Notes under the pieces: generated by a model
Seen by the model: only the letters and a program-made list of their open reading frames with translations
Told to the model about the DNA's origin: nothing
The model's database searches: none
NCBI GenBank assembly: GCA_905479995.1
Contig: CAJQON010000006.1
Coordinates: 1-64,000, forward strand
Direction: 5' to 3'
DNA: 64,000 nucleotides
Source: an uncultured Flavobacteriales bacterium
Lineage (GTDB): Bacteria; Bacteroidota; Bacteroidia; Flavobacteriales_E; Vicingaceae
In this document: in pieces, positions 44,279 to 53,330 of the stretch
Numbering within the stretch: the stretch's first letter is position 1
Layout: the number at the start of each line of letters is the position of its first letter
Position numbers and translations under genes: made by a program

Positions 44279-45691
44279 TTACGACAAATTTGTATTGAGG
44301 CCCATCTCTAAACCTTTTTTTAGCATAAATTGTTGGGCAGCCTCATAATTGTTTTCAATGGTTCCATCTAAAATAGCTTCTCTAATAGCATCTTTAATCG
44401 CTCCAACTTCATAACAAGGCTTTAAGTTAAAGACTTTCATCACCTCTCCTCCAGAAATAGGAGGTTGCCAATTTCTTAGATTGTCCTTTTCTTCAACCTC
44501 TTTTAGCTTTTGTTGTACGTGGGCAAAGTTTCTAATGTACTTTTTAACCTTCTCCTCATTTTTTGAGGTAATGTCAGCATTACAAAGCGTCATTAAATCC
44601 TCAATGTCTTCACCAGCTTCAAATAATAATCTTCTAATGGCACTGTCGGTAACCGTATTTTTAACCAAAGCTATTGGTCTTAAATGCAAAAAAACCAATT
44701 TCTGAACATACTTCATTTTATGATCTAGCGGTAGTTTAAGTTTTTTGAAGATTTTAGGAACCATTCTCGCACCCTTGTCTTCATGACCATGGAAAGTCCA
44801 GCCATGGTTTTTGTCGAATCGTTTCGTAGCAGGTTTAGCAATGTCATGCATAATAGCAGCCCATCTCAACCATAAATTATTAGTGTTAGGACAAATGTTG
44901 TCGAGCACTTGTATGGTATGGTAAAAGTTATCTTTATGGCCTTTTCCATCAATAATATCAACACCTTTTAAATCAACCATTTCAGGAAAAATAAAATGCA
45001 ATAAGCCAGTATTTAACAAAAGTTTAAAACCTAAAGAAGGAATAGGTGCTAATATAATTTTATTCAATTCATCAATAATCCGTTCTTGAGAAACAATTTT
45101 TATTCGATCTGCATTTTTCTCAATGGAAGCAAGTGACTCGGCTTCAATGGTAAAGTTTAATTGAGTGGCAAAACGAATGGCACGCATCATTCTTAATGGA
45201 TCATCAGAATAGGTAATGTCTGGATTAAGTGGCGTTTTTAGTATTTTGTTGTCAATGTCTTTAATCCCATCAAAAGGGTCTAATAGTTCACCAAAAGAAG
45301 TTTTATTTAAACTAATGGCCATGGCATTAATGGTAAAGTCTCTTCTGTTTTGATCGTCTTCTAAAGTGCCATCTTCAACTATTGGTTTACGAGAACCTCT
45401 ATCATAAGACTCTTTTCTGGCGCCAACAAATTCAACTTCTAAGCCTTTGTATATTAACATGGCAGTACCGAAATTCTTGAAAACGGTTACTTTTGTTTTA
45501 GGTCCAATTAATTGAGCAACTTTTTGAGCCAACTCTATACCAGATCCTACCGCAACAACATCAATATCTTTAGATGAACGCTCTAGAATTATATCTCTAA
45601 CATACCCTCCAATAACGTATGCATCTACATTAATTTCTGTAGCAGCTTTCGCTATAATAGTAAAAATAGGATGGTTTAAGTGTTTTTTCAT
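44279..45691 (-). CDS. cca: CCA tRNA nucleotidyltransferase / poly(A) polymerase family, HD domain
   Basis: This 470-residue enzyme has the nucleotidyltransferase head (YVIGGYVRDIILERSSKDIDVVAVG) and the DDQNRRDFTINAMAI motif. The RNA-binding helical region is DPLRMMRAIRFATQLNFT. A downstream HD hydrolase domain carries AAIMHDIAKPATKRF. It would repair or add the CCA end of tRNAs, and the HD domain suggests phosphatase activity, as in the long family members. Head, neck and HD parts are complete. It is grouped with tsaC and rlmD upstream and miaA downstream. Confidence 0.9.
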   Translation of the reverse strand: MKKHLNHPIFTIIAKAATEINVDAYVIGGYVRDIILERSSKDIDVVAVGSGIELAQKVAQLIGPKTKVTVFKNFGTAMLIYKGLEVEFVGARKESYDRGSRKPIVEDGTLEDDQNRRDFTINAMAISLNKTSFGELLDPFDGIKDIDNKILKTPLNPDITYSDDPLRMMRAIRFATQLNFTIEAESLASIEKNADRIKIVSQERIIDELNKIILAPIPSLGFKLLLNTGLLHFIFPEMVDLKGVDIIDGKGHKDNFYHTIQVLDNICPNTNNLWLRWAAIMHDIAKPATKRFDKNHGWTFHGHEDKGARMVPKIFKKLKLPLDHKMKYVQKLVFLHLRPIALVKNTVTDSAIRRLLFEAGEDIEDLMTLCNADITSKNEEKVKKYIRNFAHVQQKLKEVEEKDNLRNWQPPISGGEVMKVFNLKPCYEVGAIKDAIREAILDGTIENNYEAAQQFMLKKGLEMGLNTNLS

Positions 45692-45725
45692 TTCACAGTA
45701 AAATTAGCTTTTTTTTGTGGTGTTA

Positions 45726-46289
45726 CTATTTTCTTAGAATAGATATTTTACCATCTACAGCTAGTTTTATAATCGATGATGGTTGTCCTTTTGTTTGATC
45801 GAATTGTGTTGAAACAATGTGGTCAACTTGAGTCTTGACCTCTTCTGAGATGTCTAAAAAATTGCTTGGAGAATTTGCTCCACTTATGTTGGCAGAGGTT
45901 GATACTATTGGTCTATTAAATCGATGTATTAATCTATTACAAAAATCATTTTTAGTCATTCGTATGCCAATGGATCCATCAGTTGCTAGCACATTTTTAG
46001 CCAAATTCCTACCGTTTTCATACACAATGGTGGTAGGAGTTTCTGATAAGTCAATCAAATCCCAAGCTAATTCAGGTACATCTTTTACCGACTTATTTAG
46101 CATGGCATCGTTGGCAATTAAAACAATTAAGCTTTTGGCATCACTCCGTTGCTTCAATTGATAAATTTTTTCAACTGCAGCTTCATTTGTGGCATCGCAA
46201 CCAATTCCCCATACGGTATCGGTAGGATAGAGGATAAGGCCTCCAGCTTTTAAAATTTTTATGCATTTGTTTATTTCTTCTTGCATCAT
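45726..46289 (-). CDS. tsaC: L-threonylcarbamoyladenylate synthase (TsaC/Sua5 type)
   Basis: This 187-residue enzyme makes threonylcarbamoyl-AMP for t6A formation at tRNA position 37. Conserved motifs are YPTDTVWGIGCDA, KIYQLKQRSDAKSLIVL, GSIGIRMTKNDFCNRLI and STSANISGANSP. The short length means the C-terminal Sua5 domain is absent, so this is the TsaC form. It shares one base with the rlmD stop and lies 34 bases upstream of the CCA gene, consistent with a tRNA-maturation operon. Confidence 0.93.
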   Translation of the reverse strand: MMQEEINKCIKILKAGGLILYPTDTVWGIGCDATNEAAVEKIYQLKQRSDAKSLIVLIANDAMLNKSVKDVPELAWDLIDLSETPTTIVYENGRNLAKNVLATDGSIGIRMTKNDFCNRLIHRFNRPIVSTSANISGANSPSNFLDISEEVKTQVDHIVSTQFDQTKGQPSSIIKLAVDGKISILRK

Positions 46290-47725
46290 TACTTGGTAAA
46301 AAGAGCAATGGCTTCCACATGAGATGTATGCGGAAATTGATCTACTAAACTTAATTTATTTAGTTGGTAACCTGCAGCAAATAAATCTTCCATGTCTCTT
46401 GCTTGTGTTGCTGGATTGCAGCTAACATAAACAATGTGTTGGGCATTGAGTTCAATTACTCGCTTTAATGCTTTTCCTGAAATTCCTGCTCGAGGAGGAT
46501 CCAAAATAATGGTTCCTATTTTGTTTTTATATTCAGGATATTCAAATAAAAATTTATTAACATCAGCTGCAAAAAATTCTACATTTTCAACTTTATTACG
46601 TTGAGCGTTTTCCTTGGCATTTTTAATGGCATCCTCCACAATGTCTACACCAATAACCTTCGCGTTTGTTTTTGAGGCTATAATCTGACCAATGGTTCCT
46701 GTTCCACAAAACAAATCCATTACCACTCCATCACCAATATTGCTATTACCTTCTAAGGCGTATTCTATGGTTTTGTTGTACAGTAATTCTGCACATTTCG
46801 GATTGGTTTGAAAAAAGCTTTGCATGCTTATTTCAAATGTTAAACCTAAAAGGTTTTCTTTTATAACTTTTTCTCCAAAAAGGATGGTTTCTTTTCCAAT
46901 TCTCGATTGAGCATTGTCTCCTATGTCATCATTAATAGTATGAATCAGTCCACATAGCCTCTCTCCTAAAAGACTTTGTACCAAGTTGGTGAAATCATCA
47001 AACTTAAATTGTTCTATTCCATCGCTACTAGTAACCAACTTAATTAAAAACTGATCGGTTAAGTAGCTTTTACGAACCACTAAATAGCGATAAAAGCCTT
47101 CTTTTTTTGGTGGATGCCAAGCAGGTAAACCAGAGTTTTCACAAAATGCTCTAATCTCTTTCAATTTATTTTCAAATTCAGCATCAAACAAACCACTGTC
47201 TTTTTCTAAATTTTCTACAATCCACCAAGTCCCACGTTTTTTAAATCCTAACGCAAAACCATCAAACTCTTCTTTTTTCTCCACATCATACCCAATTGCA
47301 CTAAAAGAGTATTCCATTTTGTTTCGATAATGAAATGCTGTTGGTGAGGCAATGTATTCATCAAAAACAGTGTCCATGTTCTCCACTTTTCCTATTCGTT
47401 CGTAAACGTTTTTGCACGAATTAAGCTTAAACTTGTTTTGTATATCTATAGGTAAGTTAATATAAGGAGCTCCAGAAATAGGTTGGTAGGGAACATCATA
47501 CTCTACATCTGAACGTTTAATTACTTCAACCAACTTACATTCGGCATGTTTTTTTCGTTTTTTAACAATACGTGCTTTTACAGTTTGTCCAGTAAATGTG
47601 TTCGGAGCAAAGATGACATAATCTCCTTCTTCGGTATTTATTTTTGCAATACCTTTTCCTCCAAATGCAGTGTCGGTAATTTCAACTTCAATGACATTAC
47701 CTCTCTTTAAATCTTTTACTTCCAT
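46289..47725 (-). CDS. rlmD: 23S rRNA (uracil-5-)-methyltransferase RlmD
   Basis: This 478-residue enzyme methylates uracil 1939 of 23S rRNA with SAM. The N-terminal TRAM domain (about 5-65, GKGIAKINTEEGDYVIFAP) is followed by a central RNA-binding part and the methyltransferase core with MDLFCGTGTIGQIIA, LDPPRAGISGKAL and the catalytic cysteine motif YVSCNPATQARD. It begins the leftward operon; the tsaC start overlaps its stop by one base. The gene upstream is divergent (rocD). Confidence 0.92.
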   Translation of the reverse strand: MEVKDLKRGNVIEVEITDTAFGGKGIAKINTEEGDYVIFAPNTFTGQTVKARIVKKRKKHAECKLVEVIKRSDVEYDVPYQPISGAPYINLPIDIQNKFKLNSCKNVYERIGKVENMDTVFDEYIASPTAFHYRNKMEYSFSAIGYDVEKKEEFDGFALGFKKRGTWWIVENLEKDSGLFDAEFENKLKEIRAFCENSGLPAWHPPKKEGFYRYLVVRKSYLTDQFLIKLVTSSDGIEQFKFDDFTNLVQSLLGERLCGLIHTINDDIGDNAQSRIGKETILFGEKVIKENLLGLTFEISMQSFFQTNPKCAELLYNKTIEYALEGNSNIGDGVVMDLFCGTGTIGQIIASKTNAKVIGVDIVEDAIKNAKENAQRNKVENVEFFAADVNKFLFEYPEYKNKIGTIILDPPRAGISGKALKRVIELNAQHIVYVSCNPATQARDMEDLFAAGYQLNKLSLVDQFPHTSHVEAIALFTK

Positions 47726-47830
47726 AAGATGCTATATAAAAAGCGAAATTAAATTAATTTAATACGAGAGTGAGTTTCGTTGCATCATTTTTTCAAAATA
47801 ATATGAATATTTATAGCTAATTTTGATTTT

Positions 47831-47895
47831 GGATGATTTCTCTCCATTTAACCGAGTGTTCTTTTGGTGAAATGAGGAAAGGATGAATGCTCTCC
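47831..47895 (+). repeat. imperfect direct repeat upstream of rocD
   Basis: GGATGATTTCTCTCC (47831-47845) and GGATGAATGCTCTCC (47881-47895) are 13/15 identical and start exactly 50 bp apart. They lie within 105 bases of the rocD start. Possible paired regulator sites; could also be chance. Confidence 0.25.
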
Positions 47896-47934
47896 GTGAT
47901 GAGTTTTTTACTTAATCAATTAAATGAAAAAATT

Positions 47935-49176
47935 ATGGAAACTACTGCAAACAAAAAAATCACTTCAGAACAGGCAATTGCCTTAGAAGACAAATATGGC
48001 GCTCACAACTACCACCCACTGCCAGTTGTATTAAGCAAAGGTGAAGGGGTGTATGTTTGGGATGCTGAAGGAAAACGATATTATGATTTCTTATCTGCTT
48101 ATTCAGCAGTAAATCAAGGTCATTCTCATCCAAAAATTGTGAAAGCATTGATAGATCAAGCTTCAACATTAGCCTTAACTTCTAGGGCTTTTTACAACGA
48201 TGTTTTAGGTGAATATGAAAAATATGTAACAGAGTATTTTGGGTTTGATAAAGTATTGCCAATGAATTCTGGTGCTGAAGCAGTAGAAACAGCAATTAAA
48301 TTAACGCGTAAATATGCCTATGAAAAGAATGGTATAGCAGAAAACGAAGCTAAAATTATTGTTTGCGAAAACAATTTTCACGGTAGAACAACAACGATAA
48401 TATCTTTTAGTAACGATCCAGATGCACGTAAAAACTTTGGCCCTTATACTCCTGGGTTTATTAAAATACCTTACAATGATATTGATGCGCTAGAGCAGGC
48501 TTTATCTGAAGAAAATGTAGCTGGTTTCTTAGTGGAACCAATTCAAGGTGAAGCTGGTGTTTATGTGCCAGATGAAGGTTACTTGGAAGAAGCCTATGAA
48601 TTATGTAAAGCTGCTGGAGTTTTATTTGTTGCAGACGAAGTTCAGACTGGAATTGCACGTACAGGACAATTGTTAGCAGTAGACCATGAAAATGTTCAGC
48701 CTGACATATTAATTTTAGGTAAAGCCATTTCAGGAGGAGTATATCCAGTGTCTGCAGTTTTAGCAAACGATCATATTATGGAAGTAATTAAGCCAGGCGA
48801 ACACGGTTCTACTTTTGGTGGAAACCCTGTCGCTGCAAAAGTGGCAATGGCAGCATTAGAGGTTATTAAAGACGAAAAATTGGCAGACAATGCAGAAAAA
48901 ATGGGGCAGTTGTTTAGAAAAGAAATGAACCAATTAATTGAGGGAACCGAATTGATTAATGCTGTGAGAGGAAAAGGGTTGTTAAACGCTATTTTAATTA
49001 ATGATACTGAAGAGAGCAGCACTGCTTGGGACATTTGTATAAAATTAAGAGACAATGGCTTGTTGGCTAAACCTACTCATGGAAACATTATTCGTTTTGC
49101 ACCACCATTGGTAATAACTGAAGAGCAATTAATGGATTGTGTTCAAATTATTAGAAAAACAATTTTAGAGTTTTAA
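47935..49176 (+). CDS. rocD: ornithine-oxoacid aminotransferase
   Basis: This 413-residue PLP enzyme converts ornithine to glutamate-5-semialdehyde. The start at ATG 47935 is preferred because the region before it has no family features. Active-site motifs are the [19 protein letters not shown] region, [25 protein letters not shown] and the PLP lysine in [17 protein letters not shown]. Length and spacing fit the ornithine type better than the acetylornithine type. A terminator follows directly. Two imperfect repeats and a hairpin-free leader precede it. Confidence 0.93.
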   Translation: METTANKKITSEQAIALEDKYGAHNYHPLPVVLSKGEGVYVWDAEGKRYYDFLSAYSAVNQGHSHPKIVKALIDQASTLALTSRAFYNDVLGEYEKYVTEYFGFDKVLPMNSGAEAVETAIKLTRKYAYEKNGIAENEAKIIVCENNFHGRTTTIISFSNDPDARKNFGPYTPGFIKIPYNDIDALEQALSEENVAGFLVEPIQGEAGVYVPDEGYLEEAYELCKAAGVLFVADEVQTGIARTGQLLAVDHENVQPDILILGKAISGGVYPVSAVLANDHIMEVIKPGEHGSTFGGNPVAAKVAMAALEVIKDEKLADNAEKMGQLFRKEMNQLIEGTELINAVRGKGLLNAILINDTEESSTAWDICIKLRDNGLLAKPTHGNIIRFAPPLVITEEQLMDCVQIIRKTILEF

Positions 49177-49190
49177 AAAACGATTATACA

Positions 49191-49230
49191 AAACTAAAAG
49201 TGCGCTATAATATAGCGTGCTTTTTAGTTT
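49191..49230 (+). terminator. intrinsic terminator of rocD
   Basis: AAACTAAAAGTGCGCTATA and its imperfect inverted copy (49210-49230, TATAGCGTGCTTTTTAGTTT) form a long stem with one bulge, followed by a T-rich stretch. It lies 14 bases after the rocD stop. Confidence 0.6.
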
Positions 49231-49246
49231 TAATTAAGTTAAACCA

Positions 49247-50566
49247 ATGCAAATGTTACCAAATATAGGTTGGTTTGATATCGGTTTAAGTGTTCTTTAT
49301 CTTGTTGTTATCTATTTTTTTGCATTTCGGTATCAACAAAAAAAAGTAGAAACAAACTTAGTATATCGCTATTATTTGTTGGGGCTTTCTGCTAAAATTA
49401 TTGGAGCGATATCTTTCGTTTTAATCTCTATTTATTATTACAATGGAGGCGATACTTTTGTATATTTTAAAATTGCAGAAAGGGTTAGAACGCATTTACA
49501 AGTTGATTTTTCCGAAACGATAAATTTACTTTTTACCTCTTATGAAGATTTAGGGTCACTCGATTACAATCCTTTTGGTAAAGGTGATATTTATGAAAGA
49601 AATTCTACCTGGGTTTTTGTTCGAATAATCTTTGTTTTTAATGTGTTAGGTTTTGGCTCATACTTAGTCTCTTCCATTTTAATTGGTGTATTTTCTTTTT
49701 TCGGGGTTTGGTTGGGCTATTTTAGCATTAGCCGTCTTTATTCAAAATCATCAAAACTATTGCTTGTTCCATTTTTCTTAATTCCTACTGCAACTATTTG
49801 GAGTTCAGGTTTACTAAGAGATACTATAGTTATAGGAGCTTTTGGAGTGTTATTGTATTCTTGTTCAAATCTGTTTATTTATAAAACGCACCTATTTTGG
49901 AATACAATCATAACGGTATTGGGTGGAGCATTGCTTTTGTTTTTGAAACCAATCTTTTTTGTTATACTCTTTCCTTGTTTAATGATTTGGGCATTGCTTT
50001 ATTTTGTTATACATGTAGCTTCATCTACTAATAAAACAATGGTAATAGTTGCCGTTTTATCTATTACTGTTGGCTTTGGTTATGTCTTAAATGAAACGGT
50101 GTTAATTAATAATTCAAATTATCAATTTGGAAATTTAATGCACACCTTAAAAGGTTTTCAAACCATTCATCCAGATTACCCTAATGCAAAAAGTATTTAT
50201 GCAGTAAGCGAGATGGAATATACACCATTAGGATTATTTTTTAAGATTCCTGAGGCGCTACAAGTAACCTTTTTTAGGCCCTATTTATGGGAGGTGAGTA
50301 GTTTTTCAATGTTGGTTGCGGGAATAGAATCGTTATTATTATTGATTTTCTCTCTAATTGTACTTTTCGCCTTTCGGTTAATGGCATTTAAAATTATAAT
50401 TCAAAATAAAGAAATTGTTTTTTTGTTATTACTCGCTCTCAGTTATGCGGTATTAACCGGTTTGAGCGCATCTAATTTTGGAGCATTGTCTCGCTTTAAA
50501 ATACCCGCAGTACTTTCATTGTCTGTTGCCTTAATATTAATTTATGACAACAAAAAAGCCGACTAA
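49247..50566 (+). CDS. polytopic integral membrane protein, hypothetical
   Basis: This 439-residue protein has about ten hydrophobic segments spread across the sequence, for example ISFVLISIYYYNGGDTFVYFK, FNVLGFGSYLVSSILIGVFSFFG, LLRDTIVIGAFGVLLYSCSN and the final KIPAVLSLSVALILIYD. It resembles polysaccharide or oligosaccharide polymerase/glycosyltransferase-type membrane proteins in layout, but I see no specific motif. A second ATG at codon 3 is also possible. Its stop lies within the hairpin of a bidirectional terminator. Confidence 0.65.
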   Translation: MQMLPNIGWFDIGLSVLYLVVIYFFAFRYQQKKVETNLVYRYYLLGLSAKIIGAISFVLISIYYYNGGDTFVYFKIAERVRTHLQVDFSETINLLFTSYEDLGSLDYNPFGKGDIYERNSTWVFVRIIFVFNVLGFGSYLVSSILIGVFSFFGVWLGYFSISRLYSKSSKLLLVPFFLIPTATIWSSGLLRDTIVIGAFGVLLYSCSNLFIYKTHLFWNTIITVLGGALLLFLKPIFFVILFPCLMIWALLYFVIHVASSTNKTMVIVAVLSITVGFGYVLNETVLINNSNYQFGNLMHTLKGFQTIHPDYPNAKSIYAVSEMEYTPLGLFFKIPEALQVTFFRPYLWEVSSFSMLVAGIESLLLLIFSLIVLFAFRLMAFKIIIQNKEIVFLLLLALSYAVLTGLSASNFGALSRFKIPAVLSLSVALILIYDNKKAD

Positions 50567-50579
50567 TTAGTCGGCTTTT
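50554..50579. terminator. bidirectional intrinsic terminator
   Basis: AAAAGCCGACT (50554-50564) pairs with AGTCGGCTTTT (50569-50579) across an AATT loop. It overlaps the stop codon of the membrane-protein gene and lies nine bases from the stop of the convergent small gene. Confidence 0.75.
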
Positions 50580-50587
50580 GGAAAATT

Positions 50588-50899
50588 TTACTTTTTCTTG
50601 TCAGTAGGTAAATCTTTTACTTTGGCGTCAATCATTTTTCCTTTAACAACAGTCGCTTTTTTCTTAGAATCTGTATCTTTCATTTTAGGAGTAGGAGCGT
50701 CCAATACTTTTGGTGGTGTTTTAGTACCTTTTACCAATTTGTCCATTTTTTTTGGAGCAACAGCCTTTGTATTTGGCATATCTTTAAGCTCTTTAACTTG
50801 GGTTGCTTTTTGTGCTTTGGCTTTAGTGCTTTGAGCTTTAACAGAAGATACACTGCAAATTATAGCTAGCGTAAAAAGTATGCTGATTGATTTTTTCAT
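50588..50899 (-). CDS. small basic exported protein
   Basis: This 103-residue protein starts at the ATG at 50899 (a longer opening at 50926 is rejected). It has a signal peptide (MKKSISILFTLAIICSVSSVKAQ) followed by a Lys-rich, Ala/Thr/Pro-rich low-complexity mature part with repeated KDxPN/KxKD-like segments (VKELKDMPNTK, AKVKDLPTDKKK). No cysteine or domain. Likely a periplasmic basic peptide of unknown role. Convergent with the preceding gene. Confidence 0.6.
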   Translation of the reverse strand: MKKSISILFTLAIICSVSSVKAQSTKAKAQKATQVKELKDMPNTKAVAPKKMDKLVKGTKTPPKVLDAPTPKMKDTDSKKKATVVKGKMIDAKVKDLPTDKKK

Positions 50900-50976
50900 G
50901 ATTTTTATTTTTTTGGTTAATGACACTTGATAATCAATTATCGAACCAAGTTAATGATAAAAGTGTTGAAACAAAA

Positions 50977-51005
50977 AAAAGCTAGTACAAATTGCACTAG
51001 CTTTT
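50977..51005 (-). terminator. intrinsic terminator of pckA
   Basis: AAAAGCTAGT (50977-50986) and ACTAGCTTTT (50996-51005) form a 10-bp stem with a nine-base loop. On the minus strand it lies 20 bases after the pckA stop and ends in a T-run. Confidence 0.7.
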
Positions 51006-51024
51006 AAATTATTTTGCATAAATA

Positions 51025-52659
51025 TTATGCTTCAACACTTAATGTTGGTCCAGCAGCAACTAGTGCTTTTCCTTCATCGTTGTCGGTGTACATTTCAAAA
51101 TTGTCTATGAATAAACCAGCCAATTTAGTCGCTTTTTCTGTCCATTCATTCGCATTACCATACGTATCTCTAGGGTCTAAAATTTCCGATTGTACTCCAG
51201 GTAATGAAGTAGGTACTTCTAAATTGAAAATAGGGATCATTTTTGTTTCCGCTTTTTCTATAGAACCATCTAAAATAGCATTAATAATACCTCTGGTATC
51301 TTTAATAGAAATTCGTTTTCCAGTTCCATTCCAACCAGTATTAACTAAATAAGCTTCAGCGCCATTGGCTTCCATTCTTTTTACTAACTCTTGACCATAT
51401 TTTACTGGATGAAGCGTTAAGAATGCTGCACCAAAACAAGCAGAGAAAGTTGGAGTAGGTTCAGTTACACCTCTTTCTGTACCAGCTAATTTAGCTGTAA
51501 AGCCTGATAAAAAGTGGTATTTAGTTTGATCTGGAGTTAATTTAGATACTGGAGGCAAAGTTCCAAAAGCATCTGCCGATAAGAAAATTACTTTTTGTGC
51601 TGCTCCAGCTTTAGAAATTGGTGTTACAATATTCTCAATGTGATTAATAGGATAAGATACTCTTGTGTTTTGAGTAGTTGAACCATCTGTAAAATCGATT
51701 TTACCGTTGCCATCAACAGTAACGTTTTCTAATAATGCATTTCTTTTAATTGCAGCGTGAATTTCTGGTTCAGAGCTTTTGTCAAGGTCAATTGTTTTTG
51801 CATAACAACCACCTTCAAAGTTAAAAATACCATCATCATCCCAACCGTGCTCATCATCACCAATTAACTGTCTGCTAGAATCTGTAGATAAAGTTGTTTT
51901 TCCTGTACCAGAAAGGCCAAAGAAAACAGCTGTACTCCCATCATTACCAACATTTGCTGAACAATGCATAGAAGCAATTCCTTTTAATGGAAGGTAATAA
52001 TTCATCAAGGCAAACATTCCTTTCTTCATTTCACCACCATACCAAGTACCACCAATCAACTGAATTTTTTCAGTTAAATTAAAAACTACAAAGTTCTCAG
52101 AGTTTAATCCTTGTTCTTTATAATTAGGGTTAGTTGTTTTGGAACCATTCATAATAACAAAGTCAGGCTCACCAAAATTTGCTAGTTCATCAGCACTTGG
52201 CCTAATAAACATGTTGGTTACAAAATGCGCTTGCCATGCTACTTCTACAATAAATCTAACTTTTAATCTAGTATTCTCGTTGGCACCACAAAAAGCATCT
52301 ACAACAAATAGTCTGTTGTTAGATAGCTGATCCGTAACCAATCCTTTTAATTCATTCCAAACTTTTTGAGTAGTTGGTTTGTTGTCATTTGGAGCCTGTT
52401 CAGAATTCCACCAAATAGTATCTTTGGTAACATCATCCTCAACAATATATTTATCCTTAGGAGATCTTCCAGTAAATTCACCAGTCATTACATTAACAGC
52501 ATCTAATTCTGTTACTTGGCCTACATCATATCCTTCTAAAGAAGGATCCATTTCATATTGATACAACTCTTCGTAAGAAGGGTTGTAAATTAATTCTTTA
52601 ACATCTTTGATGCCTAAGTTATCTAACGATTTTACAATTGATTCTTTGTGAACTTCCAT
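51025..52659 (-). CDS. pckA: phosphoenolpyruvate carboxykinase (ATP)
   Basis: This 544-residue enzyme interconverts oxaloacetate and phosphoenolpyruvate, the entry step of gluconeogenesis. The preferred start is at 52659 (MEVHKESIV); the longer opening has no family match. The kinase loop is [11 protein letters not shown], with the preceding [20 protein letters not shown]. The [22 protein letters not shown] segment is also conserved. Length and all motifs fit. A terminator follows it. Confidence 0.96.
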   Translation of the reverse strand: MEVHKESIVKSLDNLGIKDVKELIYNPSYEELYQYEMDPSLEGYDVGQVTELDAVNVMTGEFTGRSPKDKYIVEDDVTKDTIWWNSEQAPNDNKPTTQKVWNELKGLVTDQLSNNRLFVVDAFCGANENTRLKVRFIVEVAWQAHFVTNMFIRPSADELANFGEPDFVIMNGSKTTNPNYKEQGLNSENFVVFNLTEKIQLIGGTWYGGEMKKGMFALMNYYLPLKGIASMHCSANVGNDGSTAVFFGLSGTGKTTLSTDSSRQLIGDDEHGWDDDGIFNFEGGCYAKTIDLDKSSEPEIHAAIKRNALLENVTVDGNGKIDFTDGSTTQNTRVSYPINHIENIVTPISKAGAAQKVIFLSADAFGTLPPVSKLTPDQTKYHFLSGFTAKLAGTERGVTEPTPTFSACFGAAFLTLHPVKYGQELVKRMEANGAEAYLVNTGWNGTGKRISIKDTRGIINAILDGSIEKAETKMIPIFNLEVPTSLPGVQSEILDPRDTYGNANEWTEKATKLAGLFIDNFEMYTDNDEGKALVAAGPTLSVEA

Positions 52660-52772
52660 TGAATGTATTTTAGTATAATACTTTGTTAAAATTAAATTAA
52701 TGTGCATTTAACCTAATATGGTTACGCATTTAACAAAGGTCTGATTACTACCTTAAATACCAAACAATGAAA

Positions 52773-53180
52773 TTATCTTTTATGAACAGATTTTTGATCA
52801 TAAGAAATTAAGATAAGTTCCTCAGAGCCCACAATAGCTTTAATGTTGGCTTTAATTGCCTTTTTTTGCTTTGTTGATAAGTTTTTTAGGTTAAAAAGAT
52901 AATCCACTTCGCCTTCGCGACCCCAGCCAAGTTTTTCAGGAACAACGGTTGTATTGTTTGTTTCGTTAAATTGATCAATAGTCGTATCTAACTCTTTTTT
53001 CAAATCTCTTTTTATCCCTTCTCCGGCACTTGCAAAAGAAACAATCATATCATAAATAATTTTTTTATCTTCAGTAATACTTTCGGTAGTAGTATTTGTA
53101 GTTGTTTTTATTTCTGATGATGTTTTGCATGAAGCTAATGCAAGAGCCAAAACAATGCTTATTAGAAGAATATTTTTCAT
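52773..53180 (-). CDS. small lipoprotein, hypothetical
   Basis: This 135-residue protein begins with a lipoprotein signal (MKNILLISIVLALALASCKT). A Ser/Thr-rich region is followed by a helical C-terminal part (FNLKNLSTKQKKAIKANIKAI) with no recognised domain. It lies between pckA and the divergent peptidase gene. Function unknown; likely attached to a membrane by the lipid. Confidence 0.6.
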   Translation of the reverse strand: MKNILLISIVLALALASCKTSSEIKTTTNTTTESITEDKKIIYDMIVSFASAGEGIKRDLKKELDTTIDQFNETNNTTVVPEKLGWGREGEVDYLFNLKNLSTKQKKAIKANIKAIVGSEELILISYDQKSVHKR

Positions 53181-53330
53181 AATGGGTTAAATTTTAATGG
53201 AATTGGATAAAGACAAATAGCTTGCCATTTTATTCAATACAAAATAAAGAAATAATTTATGGTTTATTAATTGTATTAATAATAGTGCTAAAAGTTATTT
53301 TATTAAATTCGTCATCACAAATTATATAGT

